Shown piece by piece: positions 36,114 to 49,400 of a stretch of DNA of 64,000 nucleotides (positions are counted from its first letter, which is position 1; each line of letters opens with the position of its first letter). Under the pieces are notes generated by a model. The model worked only from the letters and a program-made list of their open reading frames with translations. It did not search any database and was not told the origin of the DNA. The stretch is from Climacteris rufus (taxonomy: Eukaryota > Chordata > Aves > Passeriformes > Climacteridae). The DNA is taken from contig VZRZ01008231.1 in assembly GCA_013398175.1 (NCBI GenBank), positions 1-64,000 on the forward strand. The letters are read 5' to 3'. Both the position numbers and the translations under genes were made by a program.

Positions 36114-37336
36114 ATCAAACTGACACAAAAAAAGCTTTCTGAACTGTCGAGTAGTTTCTCTCAGATAATTAAATTGCTTAATAGAAAAAAGTTTATCTAA
36201 TCCTCTAGCACTGAAAGACTAAGGATGAAAGCATGGCCTTAAGAGTTAATACATAGATTTTTACCATTATTACCATTCAGAACTTGACAGCTCCTTAAAC
36301 CCAAATGTGAAGAGTTTGGCTTTCTACATTTGAAAAGCACAGTTTTGGTTTGGTTCAACTCCTGCCTACAGACTCATGTGGCCCTAAAATGGGTGGGACA
36401 AACTGAATTCCTTGCTCCATCGTATTTCCTGTAGCTGAACCTGTTTTCCAGTTGTCTGTAGAAGAGCATGTGTGCTACACCCTCTTCCTGGAAGCGCCGC
36501 ATCCTTTCCTTCCAGGGCGCGGGGGCGGCGTTCCCGGAGCACCAAGGCACCCGGAGCACCATGGCTGGCTGTGGCAGCAGGGACAGCAGAGTGCACAGGC
36601 TCCACCACAGAGCTTTCCCTACCCCTGCTCAAGGCCTTGGCATCGGGCAGAACGTCAGTGACGGGCAAGCTCTGCACGAGCAGAGTTCAGCAGAACCGAG
36701 TCCAAAAACTTGGGAAGTATTTCTAGTTCTATGGTTATCTTGAGGTACTACCTTACCTTTTGACATTACCTATTATGTCCTGGTATGTAATTAAATATGA
36801 AGCTGAATCACGAAAGAGAACAAGCTGTTGTTTCACCGTAAGAGCTTATGATCACTTTGCCTTTTTTGGTCAACATCTGCTAAAGCTGATTTGTCCTTAA
36901 CCCTGGTATTTGACCTGTCGTGAGTGTTACAGCACAGCAGGTTCAGTCCTTGGCATGGCAGCCTCAAGCCCCACGTCACATGAGAACTTCACACTGAGGA
37001 GCGCCTGCAAATGCAAATGAACTTCCAAGTTTTGTGAACTCTCACCAAGGAGCTGCTACGCCGCAGTGCCCACACCATTGACACGGTACTGCAGTTCTCA
37101 TGCCAACAGAAGGAAGGAGTTACTAATACAAACCAAAGCATCACCAACTTAATCCACAGCTGCACATTACGGTAAGATTTTTACCTGGGGAAAAAAAAAC
37201 AAAACGCTTTTCTTGTCACGAAACTGGATGACCAAACACCACCGTTAGGACTGTCAGGAAACCGACTCCTTCCGCTGACTTGCGGTCCCATTCTTCAACA
37301 CCACCACCAACGTTCTCTGGGTGGCTGCACTTACTG

Positions 37337-37444
37337 TCAAAGGATAATGCAGCATCTGCAGAGGCGCTGTCCGCTCCCTCCGACCGACGGAGGGGGAGTG
37401 ACTGGAGCAAAGTAAGCATGAACTTTCACGTGAGGTAGATGAGC
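37337..37444 (-). CDS. FBXL2: FBXL2 terminal coding exon with CaaX box (residues 389-423, stop)
   Basis: Acceptor ttcatccacag. Encodes AHLPHVKVHAYFAPVTPPPS, then VGGSGQRLCRCCIIL and TGA (37339-37337). The last four residues, CIIL, form a prenylation box; the mammalian form is recalled as CVIL. Adjacent Cys residues could be palmitoylated. Confidence 0.95.
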   Translation of the reverse strand, partial: AHLPHVKVHAYFAPVTPPPSVGGSGQRLCRCCIIL

Positions 37445-40400
37445 CTGTGGATGAAAAGGCTGCATTGTAACGGCAGAGAAAGAACAGAACTAAAAAGAGA
37501 AAAGAGAAGCAGTGCACCTCCACTGCTCTCTCATTAAGGTTAGTTTGCTAAAAAGTATATGCTGGGTACCAGCCAAGCTGTCCTCCTCACATGGAATTCC
37601 TCAGATCCCAGCCAGCTAAGGCACACTAATGTCTGGGCACTCAATTTGCACTAGATTCCCAACAAAGCACTGATCAGCCCAGACAGCTCTCCAGCAGGAG
37701 AGGCACATCTTTTGCTGCAGGGGAGAGAGTCATGGACCCCCGGTTACTGAAGGACGACTTGTCCTTACCTTGTCTCCCACATTCTCACTGCTGTTCTCAT
37801 CCTGGAAAGCAATATGAAATAGAATTGGGCATCTGCCCTCAATCTGAGTCACTCTCAGGGATGAGCTTTCCGATTGCAAAAGTGTTTGGACACAAATTCA
37901 GGATGCAAAGCTGCGGACAAGTTTAAGTTCAAGGCTAACTCTGCGCCTGCAAGGCAGGTGGTCCCTGACTTAATGGGAAAGGTTTGGGGCTGGATTCCAG
38001 GGCCTAAGGGCCCTGTAGCCCATTAACTGGAATATCCATGCAGATGTTTTACTGCTGGCTCTGTGTATTAGCATATATTTTAGGAGAGTTAAAGCATGCC
38101 CCTACACTATCCTAAAAACAGAAACATAGTGTTTGAAAAAAATAGAGAAAGCTGAAGATAAGCACTCGTCATTCCAACAGCAAATATCCTGAGTCAGAGC
38201 TGACAATTATTGCCATTCATACAGGAAAGTTACACACACAGGGACCTAACAGAATGATAGCCAGGCTGTTTATGCAGGCCTGGGCCCCCTGTAGGACAGG
38301 TACAATCTCAAGCAGTACAAGAGCTCTGGCATTGCACAGGAACCAGCCAGGAAACACATACTCTGATCCGTTTGATTCCAGCCCGCGTGACCTGCTGGCA
38401 GTCGTACAGCTCAATTCTCTCCAGGTTGTGGCAGTTCTCCAGGTGCTCCAGAGTCACATCGGTGATGAGCAGGCAGTTATCCAGCTCCAGCACCTGCAGC
38501 CTCTCGTGCCCACACGTGCTGTTGCTCAGGTGAAGAATCCCATCATCAGTGATCAGTTCACAGTGAGATAAGCTCTAAAACAGAGAGGAAAACAATTAAC
38601 ACCACCACTCAGTCCTGAGTTACTCGAGCCTCTGGACGTCAGAAATCCTCTTCAACCTCCTTCATTCCAGTAGTTAAACAGCTACAAATAATACACAGCT
38701 GAAACCCAGAAGAGTAAAAAAAGAAACTGCTTTACTTAACAAAACGGCTGTACTCGATTTTAACTTTGCTTCAAAACAAGTTGAGTCCCAAAACACATCA
38801 CTGGCAAAACTCATCAGGCCCCTTTGCTCTCCATGAATGTGGGAATTCTTTTCCTATTGTCCCACACGGTGCAAAGAGCACTGTGCCAGAAACAACTTTA
38901 AAGGATGACCAAGAACTTAGAGGAATAGATGAGGATCTACTCAGGAGTTACTGTTGCACAGCTGCCATCATTCATACCACCAGGACCAAGTCTGTGCAAG
39001 TTCACATAGATAAAGAACAATCACACTGGACTGATTTGCCAAATAATGATTTCAAAAACAAGCCATGAGCATTTGGCACCTCAGGCTGTACGTGCACAGA
39101 GCAATAAACATCTTGTACAGCTGCAGGAGCAATCTTTTATGCAACAGTCAGCATAATAAACCAAAAAAATCTGCTCCTCTTCAGCATATTTTTTTACTCC
39201 CTTGAATTTCAGTAACATGGAAAAGATGCTGCATCTCAGGCAGTGGCACCACATGAAGCACTTTTCTCATTTCTTTAGGGAATTCATGACTTTTGGAGAA
39301 GCACGGATGATGACAACAACAGGAAACAGACATTCCTCGGAGGCGGCTTAAACAACCACACTTTGTCATCAGTGAAATGAATGCTCTCAAGTCTTCCCCA
39401 GTGGAAATGTGCAGGATCTGTGAACTCTACTCCTCTTGCCCTGGGCTCTGAGCTAGTGCCTTGCTTCATGCTCAGCCCTGTGTTCTGCCTGTACTTGTAC
39501 CCAAGTCTAACAGTGTCTGGTTCTGAAGCAGCATTTTCTTGCCCCAAGTTGTTTTTTTCAGACAGCAACTGATGAAGAAACCCCTGTAGCAGTCCAAAAG
39601 CACTTTTTAACTCAGAGCCAGCCAGTAGTTCTCCAAAGGACCTCCTGCCAATCCCCTGACCCTAATATGTGACCTTTCCCCTCTCTCTGGGTACAACACC
39701 TCTACCTGCTTGTATTCCAGCCTGACAACTACCAACCCTACCCTTACTTTACTTCAGCTACAGTCACGAGCATTTCCTGCCTCTTACCAGACACAAGGGG
39801 TCTGTCCTGCCCTTTAAAACAACTTGCCCCTCAACTTTTTTCTCCTTTGCTCAAGAGGATGAACAAGGAACCAAATAAAAGGCTGAAAGATGGGTCTGCA
39901 CCTCCCCTGGCTTGTGAGAGAGCTGCCTAGGCAGCTTCCCTTCAGCTCCAGCTGGTTCGATTTTACTCACTCACCAAGTGTGAGCAGCTGGCAGGGTATT
40001 CCAGCAACACCACGAGTGCCAACTGTCTCCAAAAGACAACAGAAAAGAAGGGCTTGTCCCTACCAGCAGTGTTTTAACTCCAGACACACATTCTGCCACT
40101 CTATAAAGTCTTCAAACAGGTCAGCTCTCTCCTGTAGCTCCTTTCTCTACGTACGTGCTCTGAGCATTTGGTTTGGCTCAGAGCCTGGGAACAGTCAGCA
40201 GCTGCAGGGTTAACCAACACTTACAACAGACCTGCTGTTCCAAGGAAGGACAGGAGGTTCTGTGGAGCTGTTGGCTAATTAGCAGTATTCCATCCCAGGA
40301 AGTAAGCAGCTTATAAAATCAGCTTTCCTGGGACACAGTATTTGGTACTGAAAGGACAATACAGGATGTACAGCTGAGTTCGCAGAACTCTGAAGAACAA

Positions 40401-43400
40401 ATATGCCAAATGATAACACACTCCATATTAAACTCCAGGATTTTTCTGACTCCATAAGCCTGCTAAAAAGTGTTAATAATGTGGAATTTTACAAAGACAG
40501 TTGCTTGAAATCTTAAGAACAAAGAGAGATGGTCAATTTTTTTTTTGTTAATATGCACTAAATGCTGTGTGTAAATCAAGTATGGGATGACACACTATGA
40601 GAGTGAAAAACAGTGTGATCAACTTAAATGAAGAATTTAATTGTCTTATCATCTCCAGGACTATCATGAGTATTTCACAGTTTCTCTACTAATTTGACTG
40701 TACAATTATTAAATACTTTCACTGGAAATTACTTCTCAAGTACCTTGGGTAATAAAGAACTTGAGTACTTTGATACTGATGAAGATTTGCTTATTCCCAC
40801 CATCTACTGAGTCTCCAAACATCAAGAAAACAAATTCAAAGTTGATATCTGCAACTCCAAAAGGTTTGTTCTAGCTGCAAATACACCTAAACATGCACTA
40901 AAGCACAGCTGCACAGGAGTTTACAGGACAATTTGAAGCACCAAGATTAGTTCATGTAGTGCATTTGCACCTGCCAGTCTTGTCTTTTTCTGTAATTCTC
41001 AGTCATTGCTGTTCATACATAATCCTTGAGTACATATCCTTCTTACCCACAGGATGTATAGATATATAGATGATATATAGATGTATACCAAAGAAATCAA
41101 GCTTTCTGGTCCCCTTAGAAAAGCTGTGATGTTTTACCAATGCACACTTCCCTGTCCATGGGTGAACAGACAAAGGTCAGCAAACAGGAGGTTTTATGGT
41201 ACCTCCCTTGAAGCACTGACAGAACTGGTACAAAAGATCTCTTGCAAGAAATGGTTGCAACTGGGATTACAATACAAAAACGTGTCCCAGGTATAACCTG
41301 GCTCCACATCTCCTGACAACTCATTTGGTTTAACCCCAATGATGGTTCAAAAATAAAGCTGGACAGTTGATAAAGAAAAAGAAAAGAACAACAATAAAAA
41401 ATAGTGAACATGCTCATTTTAAAAGCCCTCTTTCCTCATGTTGTTACTTAGTAACACTGAGTAACACTAATCAACACAATTTAATTAAGGAAGCAGAACA
41501 CCTTCCTTTAATCCCAACTAAGAACAGATTATAAAGATACTTGTTCTCTCATGTAGGTCTAAGTAGTTATAACAAATCTACACTTAAGGACAAATGGCCC
41601 TAAATACAGGAGCTCCTACTGTAAGAACAATCTAGTAATTTTCAAGTATCTTCATGGAAGAACAGACTAATTTGTCACCTCAAACTGGTTTTCATGAGCT
41701 GAAAGATCTAAGCCACCACTCCCTCCAAAACAGCTCTTTGAAATACAGTAAACAGGGTACCCCACTCTCAATCCTCTCCAATTATGTTTAAAAGTCAACA
41801 CCAAGGAAACCTTCCATAATTTATTATGTAAATGTAGTCCTTGGGAAAAACTGCTTGCATGCAAAGCTGACTACAGAGTGATTACAATTCTCTGGGTGGT
41901 TTTGTTTATTCAATATTTGATGTGAAGTGTCATACTCCCTAAGAAAACCATTACTGAACACTTGAGAGCATCCATAAAGGATCTAAGTACTTTAAGTTGA
42001 ATCAAATATGGAAGGAAGCAAATAAGAAGGACTAACCATAAAATAATAAACTTTCTAGTTATTCCTCACTGATACGGTAACATTATTTTAATCACACAAT
42101 ACATGTAAATATTTTAGGAGTAATGTGCTGCTTTCAAAATACTTATGAAACTTGCACAGTAAAAATTTTGCACTGTATCACTGTACATCAGGAATGTTTT
42201 CTAGTCACAGAGGGAACAGCCTGGGTTTGTACTGCAGGAGTTGTCTGTGTGTGAGGTTTGGGGGGAGAATCACAGGCCACAAACCAGGAGTTCCACTTAC
42301 CAATGCTTGTAGCTTAGGACAGTGTATGGAAAGTTGTATCAACGTGCTGTCAGTTATCTGGGAATAAAAGAAACCAAACAGCCATAAGGAACAGACAGCA
42401 GGAGAGCCAACCTTCAAATAGGGTATCTCTTTCTCTACCAGATGAGGGTTCTGTTATTTCTGGAAAACAACCCATCACCTGTTACTCTCCAAGTATTCCC
42501 CTGTATAGAATTTCCCAGTAATTATCTTAATTTGCTACCATAAGCACAGCACTATTTATAAAAACCAAAGAACATCTAGCTGAAAGTGTTAATGTATTGC
42601 ATTCTTACACTGGACATTCAATATTTCTTTTCATTTTAAATCTTACCAAAACACACTCTTCCAAGTCCATCTTCTCCAGCTCATGGCAATTCTACAATAA
42701 ACAAAACATGAACAGATAAATAAAAGATGAAATAAAACAACACACAGACATAAAATCATGCACAGGGCTAATAATATGGGATAGCACAGCTTGCTATCCC
42801 ATATTGAGCTAAAATTTGGGATTTGCTATCCCAAATCTTGAGCTAAATCCCTTCGAGTATTTGATCACCATCAAAGGACAAAAAAATTGATAAAAGAAAT
42901 AAGCAGATGAAACCTGCCTCTCAAACATCAACATTTCAGCCTTTCTCTTACTGAAATGTCTCCCTCTTGCCCTGCAAGGTTTGAACAGGACATACCAGTG
43001 CTCACCACCCCTGCTTCCCTTCCCCCTTCACTCCAAGCCCACGGTATTTACAGCCTGTGCACTAAAGCCAACTCATCTGCACACAAATGAATCCAACTTC
43101 TCCATTTATCAGCCTGCACCAAACTCATCTGGAATACACTTTAGCCCATGAAACTTCTCTTTTCGTTGTCATATGTCAGAAAGAAGCCTTAAAACCAAAT
43201 TGCTTTGCCAATGAGTGCTGAAAATGTTAAAATAGGGTCTGCTTCGAGGCTGGGAGAAAGCTGCACATCACATCTCCACAAGCAATTTTCTCAACATTCT
43301 GAGACTCCCAGCAAGATTCCAGAAGTGCTTTCAATATCTGATCATGACTAATTTCAAGAAAATCATATAACCCTGTGACCTTGCAGCAGCCCACACAGTG

Positions 43401-46400
43401 CCATAGCTCAGCTCAATTCCCAACCCATTTTTTTACAGGAATAGAAAAAAAGGTTTAACTTGCAGCCCCCAAGAGCAGGCTTGAGGTGACTTCCAAGAGC
43501 CTGAGACTCTAGTGCTGAACAATTAGAAAGCCACTCTGTTCAACCACTGTGGCTACCAAAAATCCCCTTTGATTCACATAAAATAGCAGTATAAATGAAT
43601 CCCATTTACAGAGTATTATTTTTGTGTTCAGATTTCCTAACCAGCAAGCACACAAGCCTAACACAAAGCATTTGATACCACCAATATGCTTAATTTACAT
43701 ATTTACAGCATGAATCAGGGCACAAGTGCTTGTAGTTTGTAATGTATAACGTAAGTATTCTGTAACTTAAAGTAATCCTCAGAACAGTCTATTATATGCT
43801 GATTTTTGGATGTAAATATCACAAGAGTGTGTGTCATCAATATTAGGGAAATTTGGCTAATACATAACACAAGTTTAGAATTACATTAAGCATAATAAAT
43901 TCAATTGAAACAAACAAAAAAAAGACAGGAAAAAAGTGAAAAATCCAATGATAGATGACAAATTAGATCAAGATGCAGATCTAAGTATAATTCAGAAATA
44001 AAATAACATTTTAGTCCCCTCTTCCACTGGGTTCTTTCTACTTTATTTTTCCTCTTCTCATCTTGCTTCCCAGCAGGACTCCATCAATCCACAGCTGCTC
44101 AGCAGCAATGGAAACAGGGCAAGCTGTAACCTTCTGAAATGACCCTTACCCGTGCTAGAAGGGTAAACCCAGCATCTGTAAGATGTGAACATCTTGCTGC
44201 TTCCAAAATCCTGGAAAAGTTAGAAAACATTAACGTAGAGAAAAGCAAATGCATTTGAGATACAAAGCTGTCTTCTCCAACTTAAAGCCCTCAATAGCAA
44301 GTGTGTGTGTGTATATATTTATATGCATTTGTATATTTACACCCCCCCCCCCCCATTTTTCACAGTGATTTGCAATTAAAAAGCCAACTTTTGATCCAGC
44401 TTATCAGAAGATTCTAACAGTCACACAACATTTAGTGGAAAAAAAATTATACACAATTATAGGCATTTTGATCTCTTGCTTCAGTAAAAGCATCATGACC
44501 AAATTTTCTCCTGTGTTATCTGAAGAAAGATACGGGAAACTAAACCCTGACTTCAGGAAAATGCAGATGAAGCCTGCATCCAAAAGCTGTTATGAAACCA
44601 TAGGCTTCTGGAAAGCCACAAAACCGAGAAACTGGTTACTAGAAATCCCCTCAGAGCCTCTGCATGAGGCACAGTGAAGCAAGTTACCAGAAAGCAAGGA
44701 GCTTAAAATCTCCAAGCCCACAGAAAAACAATAAACTATGCCAACACAGCCTTAAAGAAAACTACAGAGTGACTTGGAAAGATAATCCTAACACTCTTCT
44801 GAGAGGCACTGGCAAGCAGTACTAACAAAAAAACTCCCACAGGGTCAGCTGCCCCAAAGAGCACCACCAGTATGCACAACAGGCCTCCATCCCATTAATG
44901 TTTTGTTGTCTTTGTTTTCTTTAACAAAGACTTCCTTTTACAGATGGAGTGAGGATGTTGTGGGGGTAACAAATGTGACCAGAATCATGGTGGGGGGGGC
45001 TATGGTGGTGTTTCTACCCTTCCTATTTGGTATCATAGGCAATTTTCAGAATATGATAGGCTAACTGCCCTGGATGGAAGGGCTCAGAGTTCCCAAACGT
45101 GAGTCTGTAAAGAAAGTCCAGAGGTGTTAGAACCAATTGGGAAGAGGTGCCTGTGTTATTCTTGCCTTGAGTTTCCATGATATTTCTGAACCTTGTTGAA
45201 GACTGGAACTCTGGAAGTGGCTTTTCTAGCCTGTGGGGCTGCTCAGCTCTAAACTTGTCTGCCCTCTCGCTTTTGGCTTGGAAATGGCTGCTCCAGCAAA
45301 GTCACAGTCAGAGCCCCACATCCTCTGCTTTGGAGGGGTTGTATTTTGTTCATGCACACAGGTGGCTTTTCCCTTAGCACTTTCTCTCCTGAGAGGGAGA
45401 ACATTCTAATGACCTCCTGAACCAGTGGAAGGATTGCAGATTCCCCACTCTTAAGAAGAAATGTTCTCCAAGATAGACTCACAGCTGCATTCATTGTCTC
45501 CAGCTTCCTTTTGGGCACACCTGGAGTGTTTCTGCACTCTGTACCTCCCTACTGCTGTTGAATTAGCAGTCCATGGGGCTAAACGGAATATGATCCTAAT
45601 TTTCACAGCCCCACTCAAAGATATTCATGGTTCACGGGTGCTTTTCTTGATAAGCCTCACCAAAACACCTACCAGTATTTTAGCATTAAAAAGTGGTAAT
45701 AAAGAAAAAAAAAATAAAAGGTACCAGCACCTACAAGAGCAAACGTAAAGAGGGATTACAAGACATCTCTATCTTGATGTGAGATAAAAATAGAGTTGAA
45801 GCTGAAAGCGTGACCTAATTTTTTTTTTTTTCAATGAGACATCATTTGTGACTGGTAACAGCTGCAGAACTCTGTAGTAGCATGGAAAGCAGCACAGTAG
45901 GACAGACAAGATCCTGAAGTAAAGTGAGAGTAGCACAGCACAGAAAATGCTCAAAAATTTCCTAACAGGTCTAGCAAGTCCAACAGAGGCAGCAGAGTTT
46001 TCTTTCATACTCAACACTGAAATATTCAGAAGGTATGAACAAGCGTGGAATTACCTTTGCCTTAGATTTCCAACATAACTTTCATCAAGTACTTTCCATA
46101 CATGATCCCAAAATTCTAGATGTAACCAGCTGTATCATCTGTCCTTCCAACATGCAGTAATCCTCAGCAGTAATCACTGCAAAGGGGCTTTTTTTTTCTA
46201 ACACTGCTCCTCATTACAGCAGAAGAGCAGTGGACGCCTTCCCCCTCGTGGCACCGACAAGGGCTGACAGTTTACCCACCACAGTCAAAACAATTCCTGC
46301 TGCAGTTGTGCTGCCCTTGGAAAGAACTGCACATCTAACAGCACTTCAGACCTCCTTTTATTTCCCATCTGAGATGCTGATTGAGAAATGAGAGAAATAG

Positions 46401-49400
46401 TGGAAAAAGACCACTTTTAATTTAATTTACATTAAAATTGGAAGAAGTATTTTATGTCTCTACAATATGCCTCCACAACCAGGGAGCTGCTGCATAACTG
46501 AGCTTTGGTTTTCAAGCCCACCATAACATGTTAGCACAAATTACACCAATGTGGAAGTTTATATTACTTTTAACTGAAAAGCCCCTATTGCTCAAAACAT
46601 CTCTCATAAATATCAGTGCTCAGTGCTTGCAAAGACATCAGCACACTTTATATCAGAGTTTAAGAACACCAGGATGTACTGCAGAGCATATTAAAACCAC
46701 TTTTATAAAATCTTTATATACTAAGATATGATTTAGCTATTCTTTTTGGTAAGATAAATGACTGCATAAAACCACATCAGAGTACAAACATCACAAGACA
46801 CAACACAACTACAGATATTTTTACCTTTAAAAAAAGCAATAGGCTTTATATCTTATTTTCTTCTGGCTTCTAATTAGTACTTAAATATTTAGCTAGAAGC
46901 ACAGAACTGAACTGCTAGGTTCAGCTTGTTTTACGTGTCATATATTAACTGTTGTTTTTCCAACACAGAGTGAACTACATTAATATGACAGCTACAGAGG
47001 ACCAGCCCTCAAGTGTGTATTCAGCTGGTACTTCTAACTTCATGTTTTGATTGCAAAGGTAATGCAAACAACACAGAGCTAAATCAAACCTGTGGCTATG
47101 AGCTCACTACCTTCAGAAGTGAATTTCTTAGATCAGGCCAGTTACAACATGGCATACAACACATTCATGACATACAAGACACTCATGACATACTCACTTC
47201 AGCCTTGGACAGTTTAGACCAAGTGCTGTGAGAGAAGCATCTGTCAGGTTGCTACAGCCTGAAACACAGAGTGACTGCAGTCTATGGCATCCTCTACAGA
47301 TTTTCACAATGCCTTCATCTGAAATTTGCTGCAACACAGAAGAAGGTTGAAGTTACTTCCTTATCAAGGAATCAGCCAAGAACAAAACTCAAGGCATATC
47401 ACTGAACTGCTCCTGTCACACTGTATAGAACCAAGGCAACCCGGATTTACAACCAAAAAATACCATTGTGAAACCACACACAATGAGAACACTGAACATA
47501 ACCAACACTCACAATTCCTGCTTCATTATGTATTTTTCCAACAGCCACAGTTCCTGCTTCATTATGTATTTTTCCACAGGCCTCAAGTCTGAAGCACAGA
47601 GTTGTTTGTTCGCATCATCCTCTTTCACTTTGCTTTGGTTTTACAATTTTTCACATCTTTTTTTTTTTTTAAATTGTGCTCACTTCTTTTATGTTTGTGG
47701 AATCCAGGTGTTTTGTTGCAGTGGCTGTTTAAGTTTGGGAACAGTGCAAAAGAGAGCTTAAAGCCCTACAGCAGGAGAGCTAAAACTACCTACTTTCACT
47801 GGAGCAGTGGGACCCAAGGGCAAAATCCTTCACCTTCAGATAATTTTTGAAGCAAGAGTTACAGGGAACAATTACACATCATCCCTTCTTTACAGAAGAT
47901 AAGTGTTAAGGCCAGGTTTGCCCTACCCTATGAAGTTGTCTTTAGATGAAACATTTAACTCAAAAGATGATTTTTCGTTTCTCAAAATTGTTTTGTAGTA
48001 GATATTCTGTAAAGAGTAACTCTAAATTTGGAATATGAATAAATCAGTTTTCTCTCTGAAACAGGAACTATAAGAAACAACCCCATCACAGCTGTACACA
48101 AACAGCAACTGGATTACTCTGTGTGTGTGTGTGTGTGTGTGCAAATATTATTTTGTTTACAAGTCTTCTATTCTGGAAAAAGCTTTCTCTTGTCCTCCCA
48201 CTCCCAATACTATGAATTTCATTTTTCTGCTGTGTAAAACAGGCTGTTTTCTTTCCTGGCTTAATATTAGTCCTGCAGTAGTAACAAAGACCTCTACTGT
48301 ATTTTTAATAGAAAAGCCATTTTTAAGCCCCTCATATGAGTATGCCTATACAACTGTAGCATATTTCTGATGCTATTACCACAAACATAACCTCTCCTAG
48401 ATGAAAACAGGATGAGAAATAGCAGCAGCTCAGCACAAGGGATATTACCTTATGTCCCCTCCCCCAGCTCCACACTTTTTAGTATCAAGAGTTTAGATTT
48501 GCAACTTGTTGGGTCGAATTAAAATTATTATTGACAGAAAACTAGAACTCTCATTTTCTTTTTGCGGATCCAGAAGGATTTACATAATCTACAGGTGAAA
48601 GTAAGTTTTGGAGTTTTGTCCAGCATCAGTGCGGTACTTCTGGATGTGACTCTTGAAAACCATGTTATTTTCTGGAACCATTTCATTTCCTTTGAGAAAT
48701 ACTCATGACACAATTACTGGAAAAAGGGACTGCTTTGAAGGTAAGGACTATGGAAATTTTATGCTGCCTGTAAAAAGCCCTCAAGTTATATATGAAAATT
48801 TTCCACTCTGAAATTGCTTGTGATTTCAGTGCCTGTGTCCCTCTCAGGAAAGAAAAGTGTACAAAAAATGCCTGCAAGTCCCCAGTTCCTAAAATATTTC
48901 TCCAAAGATGGTACCTTTCAGTTCTGCAATTTCCAGAGCTGATATAAATTCAGTCCATAGCTGCTGGAGCTGGCCTGGAATTTTACAAGGCCCATAAAAC
49001 ACCGTCACCAGAATTACAGGGTGGGTCATACAAAGCACAAGGAGACCTGCTGTGTAAAAATCAGTGCTAGCCCTTTGATCCCAAGGAGCTTGGATGCTCC
49101 TGGAAGAGTGCTTCCAAACCATAGCAAACAGGGGACACCTCCAGTGAAATAAAGCTTTAAAGTACATTAGGTAGGACACACAGACTATGAACTCAGAAAA
49201 TTGAAAGGGAAAAATACTTCCACTCAGGAGGCTTTTTTGTTTGTACTACATAACAACAGACATCCTGACCAAGGGAAAACTCTGGAACACTTCTATGCCA
49301 ATGCCCCTGTTAAGTGGGAGAGACAGTAACTGATTATCATCAGACCTTTGAAAGCCTTCCACAAAAATAGTCAGAAAAGGCTGGCCTTGACATACCTCAT

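Larger units (their letters stand above)
35550..37336 (-). other. FBXL2: FBXL2 3' UTR
   Basis: Non-coding sequence after the FBXL2 stop. It includes an AC dinucleotide run at 36097-36113 and a GC-rich patch at ~36490-36680. The open frames in the patch are on both strands, do not resemble a known protein and are treated as chance. Confidence 0.55.
44211..47197 (-). other. FBXL2: FBXL2 intron (3.0 kb)
   Basis: Holds TG/TA-rich simple sequence with a 13-base C run (44301-44354), a poly-T run near 45821 and the 18-bp tandem repeat at its 5' end. A moderately GC-rich stretch at 45000-45400 is unassigned. Confidence 0.65.

Noticed and set aside
36374..36743. Overlapping open frames on both strands in the FBXL2 3' UTR
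   Set aside because: GC-rich patch after the true CaaX stop; no similarity to the expected FBXL2 C-terminus or to another protein.
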